DNA of 64,000 bases from Rhodococcus zopfii NBRC 100606 = JCM 9919 (GTDB lineage Bacteria; Actinomycetota; Actinomycetes; Mycobacteriales; Mycobacteriaceae), in contig NZ_BCXI01000020.1 in the NCBI RefSeq assembly GCF_001895025.1, forward strand, positions 1 through 64,000. Reading direction: 5' to 3'. Shown here one piece after another: positions 25,369-35,793 of the stretch. The translations under genes were made by a program, and so were the position numbers. The notes under the pieces are model-generated. The model was not told where the DNA came from, ran no database searches, and was given only the letters and a program-made list of their open reading frames with translations. Numbering within the stretch: the stretch's first letter is position 1; every line of letters starts with the position of its first letter.

Positions 25369-26951
25369 CGACCCCCACCGGGGTCGGAGTGCGCTGGGAG
25401 GCCCACGCCGACCTGGTGGTGGTGGGCGGCGGCGTCGCGGGACTGACCGCGGCGCGCGCCGCCGCCCGTCGCGGGCTGACCGTGCTCACCCTGAGCAAGG
25501 GCGGTCCCACCGACACGTCCACCCAATACGCGCAGGGCGGCATCGCCGTGGTCGCCCCCACCGGCGACAGCGTCGACTCGCATGTCGCCGACACCCTCGC
25601 CGCCGGTGGTGGCCTGTGCGACGAGGAGGCGGTCCGCTCCATCGTCAGCGCCGGCCCGCACGCCGTCGCCGCGCTCACCGACCTCGGTGCCGTGTTCGAC
25701 CGTGGCCGCGACGGTGATGTCGCCCGCACCCGCGAAGGCGGGCACTCGACCCGGCGGATCATCCACGCCGGCGGCGACGCCACGGGTATGGAGGTGCAGC
25801 GCGCCCTCAACGCGGCGAGCCTGCCCGTGCTGTTCGGGGCCGCCGCCGCCCGGATCCTCACCGACGCCCGCGGCGTCACCGGGGTGCTCGTGCTCGACGA
25901 GCGCGGCCTCGGCGTCGTACACGCCCCGGCCGTGCTGCTCGCCACCGGTGGTCTCGGCCAGCTGTACGCATGCAGCACCAACCCGCCCGGCGCCACCGCC
26001 GACGGCATCGCGCTGGCGTTGCACGCCGGTGCCGCGATCGCCGACGTCGAATTCGTGCAGTTCCACCCGACCGTGCTGTTCGCGCGCGGCGGAGAGGGCC
26101 GGCGCCCGCTCATCAGCGAAGCGGTCCGGGGCGAGGGCGCGCGCCTCGTCGACGCCCACGGCGCCTCGATCACCGCGGGGGTGCACCCGCTCGGTGATCT
26201 CGCACCCCGCGATGTGGTCTCCCGTGCCATCGCCGAGCGGCTCGCCGTGCTGGGGGAGGACCACGTGTTCCTCGACGCGCGGCACCTCGACGGCTTCGCC
26301 GAACGATTCCCGACGATCACCTCCTCGTGCCTGGCCGTCGGTCTCGACCCGTCCGCCGACCTGATCCCGGTCGCCCCGGCCGCGCACTACTCGTGCGGAG
26401 GCGTCGTCACCGACGTGCACGGCCGCACCGCGGTGCCCGGCCTGTACGCGGCGGGGGAGGTGGCCCGGACCGGCCTGCACGGTGCGAACCGGCTGGCTTC
26501 GAACAGTCTCCTCGAGGGACTCGTGCTCGGTGAACGCGCCGGGCACGCCGCCGCCGCGGAACGCGCCGGGATGCGCGTCGAGGCGACCGACGCGGCGCTG
26601 CCGATCCGCCGCTGCGCCGACCGCGCGACCCTGCAGTCCCTGATGACGCGGCACGCTCCCGTCGTGCGCGACGACGCCGGACTCGCCGCCGCCCAGGCGG
26701 GCCTCGCGGACGCCGAACGGATCCCGTGCACCGATACCATCGCGCTCGAGGACGCGGCGCTGACCGTCACGGCGAATGCCCTGCTCGCCGCGGCCCGCGC
26801 CCGCACCGAGAGCCGCGGCTGCCACACCCGCAGCGACAGCCCCGACACCGACCCGGCGCAGGCCCGCAGCCTCGAGATCCGCCTGATCGACGGCGACGTC
26901 GCGCTCAGCCCCACCGCCGTGACCACCCCCGACCTGACAGGAGTGCGTTAG
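25365..26951 (+). CDS. nadB: L-aspartate oxidase
   Basis: This 528-residue flavoenzyme oxidises L-aspartate to iminoaspartate for NadA. It has the FAD Rossmann [13 protein letters not shown], the [12 protein letters not shown] loop, [10 protein letters not shown], the catalytic Arg region [28 protein letters not shown] and the late [12 protein letters not shown] motif. The GTG start overlaps nadA by four bases (GTGA). It is homologous to SdhA-type flavoproteins, but its place between nadA and nadC fixes the assignment. Confidence 0.97.
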   Translation: MTTPTGVGVRWEAHADLVVVGGGVAGLTAARAAARRGLTVLTLSKGGPTDTSTQYAQGGIAVVAPTGDSVDSHVADTLAAGGGLCDEEAVRSIVSAGPHAVAALTDLGAVFDRGRDGDVARTREGGHSTRRIIHAGGDATGMEVQRALNAASLPVLFGAAAARILTDARGVTGVLVLDERGLGVVHAPAVLLATGGLGQLYACSTNPPGATADGIALALHAGAAIADVEFVQFHPTVLFARGGEGRRPLISEAVRGEGARLVDAHGASITAGVHPLGDLAPRDVVSRAIAERLAVLGEDHVFLDARHLDGFAERFPTITSSCLAVGLDPSADLIPVAPAAHYSCGGVVTDVHGRTAVPGLYAAGEVARTGLHGANRLASNSLLEGLVLGERAGHAAAAERAGMRVEATDAALPIRRCADRATLQSLMTRHAPVVRDDAGLAAAQAGLADAERIPCTDTIALEDAALTVTANALLAAARARTESRGCHTRSDSPDTDPAQARSLEIRLIDGDVALSPTAVTTPDLTGVR

Positions 26952-26954
26952 ACA

Positions 26955-27821
26955 ATGGCCACCGAGTTACCCGACGGCCTCGACCGCGACGAGATCCTCA
27001 CCCTGATCCGCGTCGCGCTCGACGAGGACCTGCGTTACGGCGCCGACGTCACCTCCGAGGCCACGGTGCCTGCGGACGCGGTCGCGACCGCCGCGGTGGT
27101 GCCGCGTTCACCGGGCACGATCGCCGGCATCGACGTTGGTCTGCTGGTGCTCGACGAGGTGCTCGGCGACGGCAACTACCGGGTGCTCGACCGGGTCCCG
27201 GACGGGCATCGGGTGCAGGCAGGTGAGCCGGCGCTCACCGTCGAGGCGCCGACGCAGGGTCTGCTCACCGCCGAACGCACCATGCTCAATCTGCTGTGCC
27301 ACCTGTCCGGCATCGCGACCGCAACCGCGCACTGGGTGGATGCGGTCGCCGGGACCGAGGCGAAGATCCGCGACAGCCGGAAGACGCTGCCCGGTCTGCG
27401 CGCCCTGCAGAAGTACGCGGTGCGCGTCGGGGGCGGTGTCAACCACCGCATGGGGCTCGGTGACGAGGCGCTCATCAAGGACAACCACGTCGCCGCCGCC
27501 GGGTCGGTCGTGGCGGCCCTGCGCGCGGTCCGCGCGCACGCACCGGGCATCCCGTGCGAGGTCGAGGTGGACAGCCTCGAACAGTTCGACGAGGTGCTCG
27601 CCGAGAAGGCCGAGCTGATCCTGCTCGACAACTTCCCGGTGTGGCAGACGCAGATCGCGGTGCAGCGCCGCAACACCCACGCGCCGCAGACCCGGCTCGA
27701 GTCGTCCGGTGGTCTGACCCTCGACGTCGCCGCGGACTACGCGCGCACCGGTGTCGACTACCTCGCGGTCGGCGCGCTCACACACTCGGTGACGGTCCTC
27801 GACCTCGGCCTGGACATGTAG
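26955..27821 (+). CDS. nadC: Nicotinate-nucleotide pyrophosphorylase (carboxylating)
   Basis: This 288-residue enzyme converts quinolinate and PRPP to nicotinate mononucleotide. Signatures are IRDSRKTLPGLRALQKYAV, GGGVNHRMGLGDEALIKDNH, EVEVDSLEQFDE and the C-terminal ESSGGLTLD with VDYLAVGALTHS. It starts three bases after the nadB stop. It is the last gene of the nadABC operon. Confidence 0.97.
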   Translation: MATELPDGLDRDEILTLIRVALDEDLRYGADVTSEATVPADAVATAAVVPRSPGTIAGIDVGLLVLDEVLGDGNYRVLDRVPDGHRVQAGEPALTVEAPTQGLLTAERTMLNLLCHLSGIATATAHWVDAVAGTEAKIRDSRKTLPGLRALQKYAVRVGGGVNHRMGLGDEALIKDNHVAAAGSVVAALRAVRAHAPGIPCEVEVDSLEQFDEVLAEKAELILLDNFPVWQTQIAVQRRNTHAPQTRLESSGGLTLDVAADYARTGVDYLAVGALTHSVTVLDLGLDM

Positions 27822-27860
27822 GCACTTGCCGACCGGCCGGGCCGGGCACAGAGTGGAACG

Positions 27861-29531
27861 GTGACGGGCACCGACCGCGACAGTGCCGGCCCGGCCGCAC
27901 CGGTCGCGTTCACGCACCGCGAGATCCTGTCCATCCTCAGCGGCCTGATGCTGGGGATGTTCCTGGCCGCGCTCGATCAGACCGTCGTCGCGACCGCGAT
28001 CCGCACGATCGCCGACGACCTGAACGGCTACGCGCTGCAGGCGTGGGTCACCACGGCGTATCTCGTCACCGCGACGATCACCACTCCGCTGTACGGCAAG
28101 CTGTCCGACATCTACGGGCGGCGCCGGCTCTACCTGACGGCGATCACCGTGTTCCTGGCCGGATCGCTGCTGTGCTCGTTCGCCACGTCGGTGTACATGC
28201 TCGCCGCGTTCCGGGCGATCCAGGGGATCGGCGCCGGCGGCCTGATGTCGCTGGCACTGGCGATCCTCGGCGACATCCTCGCCCCCCGAGAACGAGCGAA
28301 ATACCAGGCCTATTTCCTCGCCGTGTTCGGCGTCTCCAGCGTCCTCGGGCCGGTGCTCGGCGGATTCTTCGCCGGGACCGGCAGCCTCCTCGGGATCACC
28401 GGCTGGCGGTGGGTGTTCCTCGTCAACGTCCCCGTCGGGGTGCTCGCTCTCGCGGTGGTCGCCCGCAACCTGCGGTTGCCCCCACAGCACCGGGCGATCC
28501 GCATCGACTGGTGGGGTGCGCTGGCGCTGGTGGTCGCGGTGGTGCCGCTGCTCGTCGTCGCCGAACAGGGCCGCGAATGGGGCTGGGGCAGCGGACCGGC
28601 GGTGGCGTGCTACCTCGCCGGCTGTGTCGGTGTCGCGGCGTTCGTCGCCGTCGAGATCGCGATGAAGGACGCGGCGCTGATCCCGATGCGGTTCTTCCGC
28701 AATCGCACGTTCGCGCTGGGTGTGCTGATCTCGCTGCTTGTCGGCACCGCGATGTTCGGCGGGATCTCGCTGCTGCCGCAGTACCTGCAGGTGGTGCGCG
28801 GATCGACACCGACGGTCGCCGGGCTGCAGATGATCCCGATGGTGCTCGGTATCATGATCGGCTCGGTGTTCTCGGGCCAGCTCATCTCGCACACCGGCCA
28901 CTACCGGATCTATCCGATCATCGGATCGGTGATGCTCACCGTCGGCATGTTCCTGCTGCACACGATCGCGACCGACACGGCACTGCCGATCGTGATGGTC
29001 TACATGGCGATCGTCGGGTTCGGCTTGGGCAACCTCATGCAGCCGCTCACCTTGGCCTTGCAGAACGCGTTGCCGCCGCAGGACATGGGCGTGTCCACCG
29101 CGGCGGCCACGTTCTTCCGGCAGATCGGCGGCACCGTCGGTGTGGCGGTGTTCCTGTCGATCCTGTTCGCCCGGGTCACTCCCGCGATTGCCGATCGTCT
29201 GGCCGTCGCGGCCGGCGATCCCGGATTCCGGTCGGCGCTGACCGAGGCGGTGCGCGGTGGTGATCCGGTCGACGGGTCGTTCGCCCGCGGTGTGCTCGAC
29301 CGGGATCCGGGTGCACTCGGTTCGGTGCTGGGCGACAGCTCGATCGTGCAGCGCCTGAACCCGGTCCTCGCGCGCCCGCTCGCCGACGGTTTCGCAGACG
29401 CGATGGACACCGTGTTCCTCGTGACGTCCCTCGTCGGTGCGCTGACGGTCGTGCTGGTGCTGTTCTGGCGGGAGGTGCCGCTGCGACCGGACTCCGGGCT
29501 CGCTGCGGCGCGAGCCGGTTCCGGCAGCTGA
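27861..29531 (+). CDS. MFS transporter, DHA2/EmrB-QacA type
   Basis: This 556-residue, roughly 14-helix exporter has motif D1 LDQTVVATAIRTIADDL, motif A GKLSDIYGRRRLY and motif C-like VLGPVLGGFFAG. Paralogues include tetracenomycin and methyl viologen pumps; the substrate is unknown. It begins 39 bases after nadC and may be partly co-transcribed. CAGAGT six bases before the GTG could also give a leaderless start. The C-terminal cytoplasmic region (GGDPVDGSFARGVLDRDPGAL) is characteristic of actinobacterial members. Confidence 0.87.
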   Translation: MTGTDRDSAGPAAPVAFTHREILSILSGLMLGMFLAALDQTVVATAIRTIADDLNGYALQAWVTTAYLVTATITTPLYGKLSDIYGRRRLYLTAITVFLAGSLLCSFATSVYMLAAFRAIQGIGAGGLMSLALAILGDILAPRERAKYQAYFLAVFGVSSVLGPVLGGFFAGTGSLLGITGWRWVFLVNVPVGVLALAVVARNLRLPPQHRAIRIDWWGALALVVAVVPLLVVAEQGREWGWGSGPAVACYLAGCVGVAAFVAVEIAMKDAALIPMRFFRNRTFALGVLISLLVGTAMFGGISLLPQYLQVVRGSTPTVAGLQMIPMVLGIMIGSVFSGQLISHTGHYRIYPIIGSVMLTVGMFLLHTIATDTALPIVMVYMAIVGFGLGNLMQPLTLALQNALPPQDMGVSTAAATFFRQIGGTVGVAVFLSILFARVTPAIADRLAVAAGDPGFRSALTEAVRGGDPVDGSFARGVLDRDPGALGSVLGDSSIVQRLNPVLARPLADGFADAMDTVFLVTSLVGALTVVLVLFWREVPLRPDSGLAAARAGSGS

Positions 29532-29709
29532 ACATGCATTTGCAGTGCAATTGATCAAACGTTCGAACGAGTGGCGATCGCAGTGGTTGATGCCGTAGAA
29601 CTGGGAGGGCACCCGATGTGATCGTTCTCACCGCGGGTGCATTCCGGTGAGCTGCAGGGGGCTCACCCCGAAGTGAGCTCTCGCGTCGCGGGTAGCGGAA
29701 AGACTCCGA
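29532..29709. other. Intergenic region before WS/DGAT
   Basis: It contains the self-complementary CGTTCGAACG within an AT-richer patch just after the MFS stop. No gene, clear promoter or strong hairpin was recognised. It presumably carries the promoter of the acyltransferase gene. Confidence 0.4.
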
Positions 29710-31107
29710 ATGCGGCTACCGATGCCACCGACCGATTCGATGTTCCTCCTCGGCGAGTCCCGTGAGCATCCGATGCACGTCGGGGGACTGCTGCTGCTCC
29801 AGCCCCCCGAAGGCGCCACCGCCGAGGATGTGCGGGCCCTGTTCGACGTGGCGTTGACCCGCGACGACGACGTGGCGCCGCTGTGGCGACGCCGCGCCGC
29901 GCGGTCGCTGTTCACACTCGGACAGTGGGCGTGGGAGGAGGATCCGCGCTTCGACCTCGACCATCACGTGCGTTTCAACGCTCTGCCGCGACCGGGTGGC
30001 GTCGACGAACTGTGGGAACTGGTGTCGCGGCTGCACAGCAGCGTCCTCGACCGTTCCCGGCCGCTGTGGGAGATGCACCTGATCGAGGGACTCGCCGACG
30101 GCCGATATGCGATCTACGTCAAGATCCATCATTCCCTCGCCGACGGTGTCGGCGCGATGAAGCTGTTGCGCCGCGTGCTCACGACCGATCCGTGCGAGAC
30201 CGGTATGCCGGCGCCGTGGGGCACCGTCGATCGTTCCGACCCCCCGAAGTCCGGGGTCGGCACCGCCATCGACCTTCCCGGCGCGATCGTGCGCGCGGTG
30301 CGGACGACGGCCACGGAGGCGATCGGGATCGTGCCCGCACTGGTGGGCACCGTCGACCGGGCGCTGCACGCCCGCGGCGGGTCGATGTCGCTGTCCGCCC
30401 CGCGCAGCATGCTCAACGTGCCGATCGCCGGGGGACGCCGGTTCGCGGCGCGCTCCTGGTCGCTCGAGCGGCTGCAGATGGTCGCGAAGGCCGCCGACGC
30501 CACCGTCAACGATGTCGTCCTGGCGATGTCGGCGGGCGCGCTCCGCACATTCATGCTCGAACACGAGGCGCTGCCCGACGATCCGCTCATCGCGATGGTT
30601 CCGGTGGCGCTGCGCAAGGACAAGGATCCCGGCGGCGGTAACGACATCGGCGTCCTCATGTGCAATCTGGCGACGCACCTCGGCGACCCGCGGGCACGGC
30701 TGGACACGGTCCGGGACTCGATGGCCGAGGGCAAGCAGTCGATGGTCGGAATGTCGACGGTGTCGCGGCTTGCGGCCAGCGCCTTGGGTATTGCGCCGCT
30801 CGCGGTGGGGGTGCTCACCGGGAACCGGGCGCTGCCGCGGCCACCGTTCAACGTGATCGTCTCGAACGTGCCCGGTCCCACGGATCCGCTGTACTGGAAC
30901 GGCTGCCGGGTCGACGCCCTGTATCCGTTGTCGGTGCCGGTCGACGGCCAGGCCCTGAACATCACGTGCACGAGCACCGACGGCGAGATCGCGTTCGGTC
31001 TCACGTCGTGCGGGCGCAGCATCCGGCAGCTGCATCCGCTGCTCGATCATCTCGGTGCGGAACTCGAGGCGCTCGAGAAGGCGCACGGGGTGAGCGCGCC
31101 GGCGTAG
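29710..31107 (+). CDS. Wax ester synthase/diacylglycerol acyltransferase (WS/DGAT)
   Basis: This 465-residue acyl-CoA:alcohol/diacylglycerol acyltransferase makes storage wax esters or triacylglycerol at the membrane or lipid droplet. The active-site motif is HHSLADG (HHxxxDG, residues 140-146). Other family signatures are PLWEMHLIEGL, VNDVVLAMSAGALR, NDIGVLMCNLATH and FNVIVSNVPGP. Actinobacteria of this type have many paralogues, so acceptor preference cannot be assigned. It is convergent with the CBS-domain gene nine bases downstream. Confidence 0.95.
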   Translation: MRLPMPPTDSMFLLGESREHPMHVGGLLLLQPPEGATAEDVRALFDVALTRDDDVAPLWRRRAARSLFTLGQWAWEEDPRFDLDHHVRFNALPRPGGVDELWELVSRLHSSVLDRSRPLWEMHLIEGLADGRYAIYVKIHHSLADGVGAMKLLRRVLTTDPCETGMPAPWGTVDRSDPPKSGVGTAIDLPGAIVRAVRTTATEAIGIVPALVGTVDRALHARGGSMSLSAPRSMLNVPIAGGRRFAARSWSLERLQMVAKAADATVNDVVLAMSAGALRTFMLEHEALPDDPLIAMVPVALRKDKDPGGGNDIGVLMCNLATHLGDPRARLDTVRDSMAEGKQSMVGMSTVSRLAASALGIAPLAVGVLTGNRALPRPPFNVIVSNVPGPTDPLYWNGCRVDALYPLSVPVDGQALNITCTSTDGEIAFGLTSCGRSIRQLHPLLDHLGAELEALEKAHGVSAPA

Positions 31108-31116
31108 GTGGGACCG

Positions 31117-31545
31117 TCAGCCCTGGTCGATGTACGACTCGAGTTGATCGCGTTCGGCCTGCAACTCGTCGATGCGGCTCTTGACGACGTCGCCGATGCT
31201 GACGATGCCGGCGAGTTGCCCGTCCACGAGGACGGGCAGGTGCCGGATGCGCCGCTCGGTCATGGTGGCCGCGAGACTGTCGACGCTGTCGCTCGGCAGG
31301 CACGTGTACATCGCCGTGGTCATCACGTCGGAGACGCGGGCGTCGAGAATGCGGGGGCCGTGTACGTGGATCAGCCGGACCACGTCGCGTTCGGTGACGA
31401 TGCCGATCGGCGTGGTGTCCTCGAGGACGACCAGGGCACCCAGGTTCCGGGTGGCCAGAACCTCGACGACCTCCCCGACCGTCGCGGTCGGAGGCACGGT
31501 CACCACGGTCCGGCCCTTGTTGCGCAGCACATCCGCGATTCGCAT
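31117..31545 (-). CDS. CBS-domain pair protein
   Basis: This 142-residue protein is almost entirely two CBS motifs: VPPTATVGEVVEVLATRNLGALVVLEDTTPIGIVTERDVVRLI and MYTCLPSDSVDSLAATMTERRIRHLPVLVDGQLAGIVSIGDVV. A helical tail follows. Such modules bind adenosyl ligands (AMP, ATP, NADH) and act as energy sensors. GGAG lies eight bases before the chosen ATG, so longer in-frame starts were rejected. The target is unknown. Confidence 0.88.
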   Translation of the reverse strand: MRIADVLRNKGRTVVTVPPTATVGEVVEVLATRNLGALVVLEDTTPIGIVTERDVVRLIHVHGPRILDARVSDVMTTAMYTCLPSDSVDSLAATMTERRIRHLPVLVDGQLAGIVSIGDVVKSRIDELQAERDQLESYIDQG

Positions 31546-31692
31546 CCGGATACTCCGATCCATCCGCTCGTCCGTTACCCACCCGCGTCCGGCGCCGGCA
31601 GACATCGAGCGTATGTCAGCGCCGAGACCCACCTCGGCTTCTTTACCCACTCGTGACCGAGGCGCGCCGCCGTGCGGCGGGCACGGCTTCGC

Positions 31693-31698
31693 TAGGCT
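31693..31698 (+). promoter_or_regulatory. -10 element, leaderless DUF2470 gene
   Basis: TAGGCT (TANNNT) is followed by seven bases and the GTG start. There is no ribosome site, which fits transcription beginning at the start codon. Confidence 0.5.
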
Positions 31699-31705
31699 CA
31701 CCGCC

Positions 31706-32002
31706 GTGACCCGTTTCGATGCCGCTGTCGTCGCCGCCGTGCTCGGCCATATGAACGACGATCATGCCGACGACAACCTGTTGATCGTGCGTGCCTTCGC
31801 GGAACCGGCCGTCACGGCCGCGCGCATGATCGGTCTCGACGGGGAGTCCGGTCAGTGGCAGCTGACCACCGGCGACGGCGAGAAGACCGTGCGGGTGCCG
31901 TGGCTCGAGCCCGTCACCGACCGGGCGTCGATCCGCGTCGCAGTGGTCGCGTTGTACCACGCGGCGTGCGAACGACTCGGAGTTGCACCCGCCGAGCACT
32001 GA
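31706..32002 (+). CDS. DUF2470 domain protein
   Basis: This is a 98-residue protein. The N-terminal motif VLGHMNDDHADDNLLIVRAF is characteristic of DUF2470, the domain found at the C-terminus of HugZ-like haem-degrading proteins and alone in actinobacteria. A MIGLDGESGQWQLTTGDG strand region and a C-terminal helix follow. Stand-alone members have no firm function. It is divergent from the CBS gene and convergent with ctaD. Confidence 0.8.
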   Translation: MTRFDAAVVAAVLGHMNDDHADDNLLIVRAFAEPAVTAARMIGLDGESGQWQLTTGDGEKTVRVPWLEPVTDRASIRVAVVALYHAACERLGVAPAEH

Positions 32003-32028
32003 CTCGGAGAGGCTGATCGGGAGATGCG

Positions 32029-33783
32029 TCAGGTCCCCTCCGGGGTGCGATCGGCGAGATCCTTGAGGTGCGGTTCGGCGACCTCATGGCTGCCGCTGCC
32101 CCAGCCGACGTGCGATTCGACCCGCATCTGCTCGGACATGTGCGGGTAGTGCAGCTCGAACGCCGGACGCTCCGAGCGGATGCGCGGCAGCTCGTAGAAG
32201 TTGTGCCGCGGCGGCGGGCATGTGGTCGCCCATTCGAGGGAGTTGCCGTAGCCCCACGGGTCGTCGACCGTGACGACCTGGCCGTACCGGTAGCTCTTGA
32301 ACACGTTCCACAGGAACGGCAGTGTCGACGCACCGAGGATGAACGCGCCCACCGACGAGATCGTGTTCAGGGTGGTGAAGCCGTCGGTCGGCAGGTAGTC
32401 GGCGTACCGGCGCGGCATGCCCTCGTTACCGAGCCAGTGCTGCACCAGGAAGGTGGTGTGGAAGCCGATGAAGGTCAGCCAGAAGTGCCAGCGTCCGAGG
32501 CGCTCGTCGAGCATGCGGCCGGTCATCTTCGGGAACCAGAAGTAGATGCCCGCGTAGGTGGCGAACGCGATGGTGCCGAAGAGCACGTAGTGGAAGTGGG
32601 CGACCACGAAGTACGTGTCGTGCACGTGGAAGTCCAGCGGCGGGCTGGCGAGGATGACGCCGGTCAGGCCACCGAAGAGGAACGTGACGATGAAGCCGAC
32701 CGAGAACAGCATCGGGGTCTCGAAGGTCAGCTGCCCCTTCCACATCGTGCCGATCCAGTTGAAGAACTTCACGCCCGTCGGAACGGCGATGAGGAACGTC
32801 ATGAACGAGAAGTACGGCAGCAGCACCGCGCCGGTGGCGTACATGTGGTGCGCCCACACGGCCATCGACAACGCCGAGATCGCGATCGTCGCATACACCA
32901 GGCCGGTGTAACCGAAGATCGGCTTGCGGGAGAACACCGGGATGATCTCGGAGATGATGCCGAAGAACGGCAGCGCGATGATGTACACCTCCGGATGGCC
33001 GAAGAACCAGAACAGATGCTGGTAGAGGATCACCCCGCCGGTGCCGGGGTCGTAGATGTTCCCGTTCAGCACCCGGTCGACGAGGGCCCCCATGAACGCG
33101 GCGGTCAGCAGCGGGAACACCAGCAGGATCAGGATCATCGTGATGAAGATGTTCCAGGTGAAGATCGGCATCCGGAACATCGTCATGCCGGGCGCACGCA
33201 GACACACCACGGTGGTGATCATGTTGACCCCACCGAGGATGGTGCCCAGACCGGCCACCGCGAGGCCGGCGAACCACAGGTTTGCGCCGACGCCGGGGGT
33301 GTGCAGACCGTCGGCGAGGGGCATGTAGGACGTCCAGCCGAAGTCCGGCGCGCCGCCCGGGGTGATCAGGCTGGAGGCGACGACCAGCGCCCCGAACAGA
33401 AACAGCCAGTAGCTGAAGGCGTTCAGGCGCGGGAACGCCACGTCGGGGGCACCGATCTGCAGCGGCAGGATGTAGTTCGCGAAACCGAATACGACCGGTG
33501 TCGCGTACATCAGCAGCATGATGCCGCCGTGCATGGTGAACAGCTGGTTGTACTGCTCGTTGGACAGGAACTGCAGACCCGGGAGGGCGAGCTCGCTGCG
33601 GATCAGCAGCGCCATCAGGCCGCCGATCAGGAAGAAGGTGAACGAGGTCGCGATGTACATGACCCCGAGTGTCTTGGGATCGGTGGTGGTTATCAGCTTG
33701 TAGAGCACCGAGCCCTTGAGGTGGTAGCGCGCAGGCGTGGGGCGCGTAGCTCGGGGCGAGGGGGCGGTCACCACAGGATTCAC
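32029..33783 (-). CDS. ctaD: Cytochrome c oxidase subunit I (aa3-type)
   Basis: This 584-residue, 12-helix subunit carries haem a and the haem a3/CuB centre that reduces O2. Signatures are [16 protein letters not shown] (haem a ligand), [11 protein letters not shown] (CuB His with the cross-linked Tyr), WAHHMYATG and [10 protein letters not shown] (haem a3 ligand). AGGAG lies five bases before the chosen GTG, so the longer frame was not used. The other oxidase subunits are not nearby, which is normal for actinobacteria, where ctaD is separate from ctaC-ctaE-qcrCAB. Confidence 0.95.
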   Translation of the reverse strand: MNPVVTAPSPRATRPTPARYHLKGSVLYKLITTTDPKTLGVMYIATSFTFFLIGGLMALLIRSELALPGLQFLSNEQYNQLFTMHGGIMLLMYATPVVFGFANYILPLQIGAPDVAFPRLNAFSYWLFLFGALVVASSLITPGGAPDFGWTSYMPLADGLHTPGVGANLWFAGLAVAGLGTILGGVNMITTVVCLRAPGMTMFRMPIFTWNIFITMILILLVFPLLTAAFMGALVDRVLNGNIYDPGTGGVILYQHLFWFFGHPEVYIIALPFFGIISEIIPVFSRKPIFGYTGLVYATIAISALSMAVWAHHMYATGAVLLPYFSFMTFLIAVPTGVKFFNWIGTMWKGQLTFETPMLFSVGFIVTFLFGGLTGVILASPPLDFHVHDTYFVVAHFHYVLFGTIAFATYAGIYFWFPKMTGRMLDERLGRWHFWLTFIGFHTTFLVQHWLGNEGMPRRYADYLPTDGFTTLNTISSVGAFILGASTLPFLWNVFKSYRYGQVVTVDDPWGYGNSLEWATTCPPPRHNFYELPRIRSERPAFELHYPHMSEQMRVESHVGWGSGSHEVAEPHLKDLADRTPEGT

Positions 33784-33936
33784 GATGTCTCCTGTCCGCC
33801 GTCCGAGGACGGTCGAGTCGTGCACCACCGAGAGGTTCGGACACGGGTACCGACACCCGGCACCGGACGACCGGCAGTTGGCGGTCGGGGCCAGCGTAAC
33901 CCCGTCCGGCTCGAGCGCGAGGGGCTTTCGGCCGGG

Positions 33937-34569
33937 TCAGACCGTCGCGGCGCGGCGGACCGTCGCGAGGACAGCGGCCGCGGTCAGGAACAAGCCGGAG
34001 AACACCCGGTTGGTGATCGTCTGCTGCCGCGCGGAGCGCATCGCGGTCAGCACACGTGCGGCCAGGCCGGTGTAGCCGGTCATCACGATGACGTCGACGG
34101 TCACCATGGTCGCCGCGATGGCGAGATACTGCGGCACCAGCGGCGCCGCGGGGTTCAGGAACTGCGGCAGCACCGCCAGCATGAAGACGACGGCCTTCGG
34201 ATTCGAGGCGTTGACGAGGAAACCGCGCAGCACCAGCGCCGGCGCGGAACCACCCCGCGTCGGCGATTCGGTCTCGGTGTCGGCGGGGCGGGCCCGCCAC
34301 TGCCGGACCCCGAGGTACACCAGATACACGACGCCGAACCATTTGATCACGGTGAACGCGGTCGCGGACCGGGCCAGGACCGCGCCGACACCCGCGGCAA
34401 CCACCGCGATCTGCAGCAGCAGACCCAGTTGCAGACCCAGTATGTTCCAGTAGCCGCGGCGCAGGCCGTGCGTGAGCCCCGAGGACATCGACGCGACGGC
34501 TCCGGCGCCGGGCGACAGGCTGATCACCCATGCTGCGCCGAGGAAGGCCAGCCACATTTGCCACGTCAC
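33937..34569 (-). CDS. LysE/RhtB-family amino-acid exporter
   Basis: This 210-residue, six-helix protein has the family start WLAFLGAAWVISLSPGAGAVASMSSGLTHGLRRGYWNILGL and the later RGFLVNASNPKAVVFMLAVLPQF motif. It exports amino acids or related metabolites; the substrate is not predictable. The GTG at 34569 lies seven bases after TACGCT, a leaderless signal, so the upstream in-frame ATG was not used. It lies 27 bases downstream of the GH1 gene. Confidence 0.85.
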   Translation of the reverse strand: MTWQMWLAFLGAAWVISLSPGAGAVASMSSGLTHGLRRGYWNILGLQLGLLLQIAVVAAGVGAVLARSATAFTVIKWFGVVYLVYLGVRQWRARPADTETESPTRGGSAPALVLRGFLVNASNPKAVVFMLAVLPQFLNPAAPLVPQYLAIAATMVTVDVIVMTGYTGLAARVLTAMRSARQQTITNRVFSGLFLTAAAVLATVRRAATV

Positions 34570-34576
34570 CCGGAAG

Positions 34577-34582
34577 AGCGTA
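34577..34582 (-). promoter_or_regulatory. -10 element, leaderless LysE gene
   Basis: On the minus strand TACGCT is followed by seven bases and the GTG start. It lies in the 27-base gap after the GH1 stop, so the exporter can be transcribed independently. Confidence 0.5.
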
Positions 34583-34596
34583 GTGCAGCGTGGCAC

Positions 34597-35793
34597 CTAG
34601 GGTGTGCCACCGACGATCGTGCGATAGGCCTCGACTCCGTCGGTGGGGCGGCGGGTCAGAGCCGGATCGGTGCGGGCGTCGACGGTGTAGAGGCCGAATC
34701 GCGGAGTGTACGAACCCCATTCGTAGTTGTCGGTGAGCGACCAGTAATTGTATCCGAACACCGGTGCGCCGTCGTCGATCGCGCGGGCCACCGCGGCGAC
34801 GTGTTCGTGCAGATGCCGGGAACGGGTCCAGCCGTCCGGGCGCGGCGCCCCGTTGGCGGTGGGCATGCCGTTCTCGACGATGTACAGCGGCACACCCGGA
34901 TATCGCCGCGTGTAGTCCATCAACGCGTCGTACAGTCCCTGCGGATGCGGCCGAACCGCCGCGAAGTCGTCGACCGCGGCATGGATCGCGGTCAGATTGC
35001 CGGGCGCGACCCCGTAATAGTAGTCGACGCCGACGAAGTCCACACTGTCCCGGATGCGATCGAGGAACAACGTGTCCAGATAGGGCTGCGCTCCCGGGAC
35101 GTACGCGACGTTCGAGGTGACGTTCGCGCCGGGATCGAGCCGGTGGATCAGCGTGTAGGCCTCGCGGTGCGCGGCGACGAGTCCGTCGAACATGCGGCGG
35201 ACCTCGGTGGGGAACAACCCGCCGAACGTGATCTCCTTCTGCACGTAGATCGTCGGTTCGTTGACGGTGACCCACATCGCCCCGAGGCCCGAGTACCGGG
35301 CGACCACCCGTTCGGCGTTGGCCAGCCAGGCCGCGACCGTGCCGGGATCGGCCCAGCCGCCGCGGTCGGCGATCCACCCGGGGTACACCCAGTGGTCCAG
35401 GGTGATCATCGGGATCATGCCGTGCTCGCGGATCACGGCGACCACGTCGTCGTAGTACGCGAGTTCGGTCTCGTCCCAGCGACCGGGGTGCGGCTGGATC
35501 CGGGCCCATTCGACGGAGAACCGGAAGACGTCGACGCCGAGGTCGGCGGCGCGCGCGACGTCCTCGCGATAGCGGTGACGGAAGTCGACGGCGGCACCGA
35601 TCGGGTCATGGGTGCGGCCCGATGCGGAGTAGCGGGACCAGTTGCTGTCCGGCGACGAGCCCTCGGACTGGAATCCCGAGGAGGAAACGCCCCACAGGAA
35701 CTCGGTGGGCGCCGCCCCGGCTGTCGTCGTCGAGAGGACCGATGCCGTCAGGATCAGCGCAAGCGTGACGACCGCTGCACGCACCCGGTTCAC
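34597..35793 (-). CDS. Secreted glycoside hydrolase family 1 protein
   Basis: This 398-residue protein has a signal peptide (RAAVVTLALILTASVLSTTTAGAAP). The GH1 fold shows FLWGVSSSGFQSEG at the N-terminus, VFRFSVEWARIQP, the acid/base in TVNEPT and the nucleophile in YIVENGMPT, then NYWSLTDNYEWGSYTPRFGLY. It is shorter than typical beta-glucosidases (about 450) but keeps both catalytic Glu residues. The GTG start overlaps the stop of the alpha/beta hydrolase gene (GTGA). Exported GH1 enzymes are uncommon, as most are cytoplasmic. The sugar substrate is unknown. Confidence 0.88.
   Translation of the reverse strand: MNRVRAAVVTLALILTASVLSTTTAGAAPTEFLWGVSSSGFQSEGSSPDSNWSRYSASGRTHDPIGAAVDFRHRYREDVARAADLGVDVFRFSVEWARIQPHPGRWDETELAYYDDVVAVIREHGMIPMITLDHWVYPGWIADRGGWADPGTVAAWLANAERVVARYSGLGAMWVTVNEPTIYVQKEITFGGLFPTEVRRMFDGLVAAHREAYTLIHRLDPGANVTSNVAYVPGAQPYLDTLFLDRIRDSVDFVGVDYYYGVAPGNLTAIHAAVDDFAAVRPHPQGLYDALMDYTRRYPGVPLYIVENGMPTANGAPRPDGWTRSRHLHEHVAAVARAIDDGAPVFGYNYWSLTDNYEWGSYTPRFGLYTVDARTDPALTRRPTDGVEAYRTIVGGTP

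Noticed and set aside
27108-29612. 834-residue minus-strand frame opposite nadC and an MFS gene
   Set aside because: Shadow of two genuine genes; the translation is low-complexity and highly charged.
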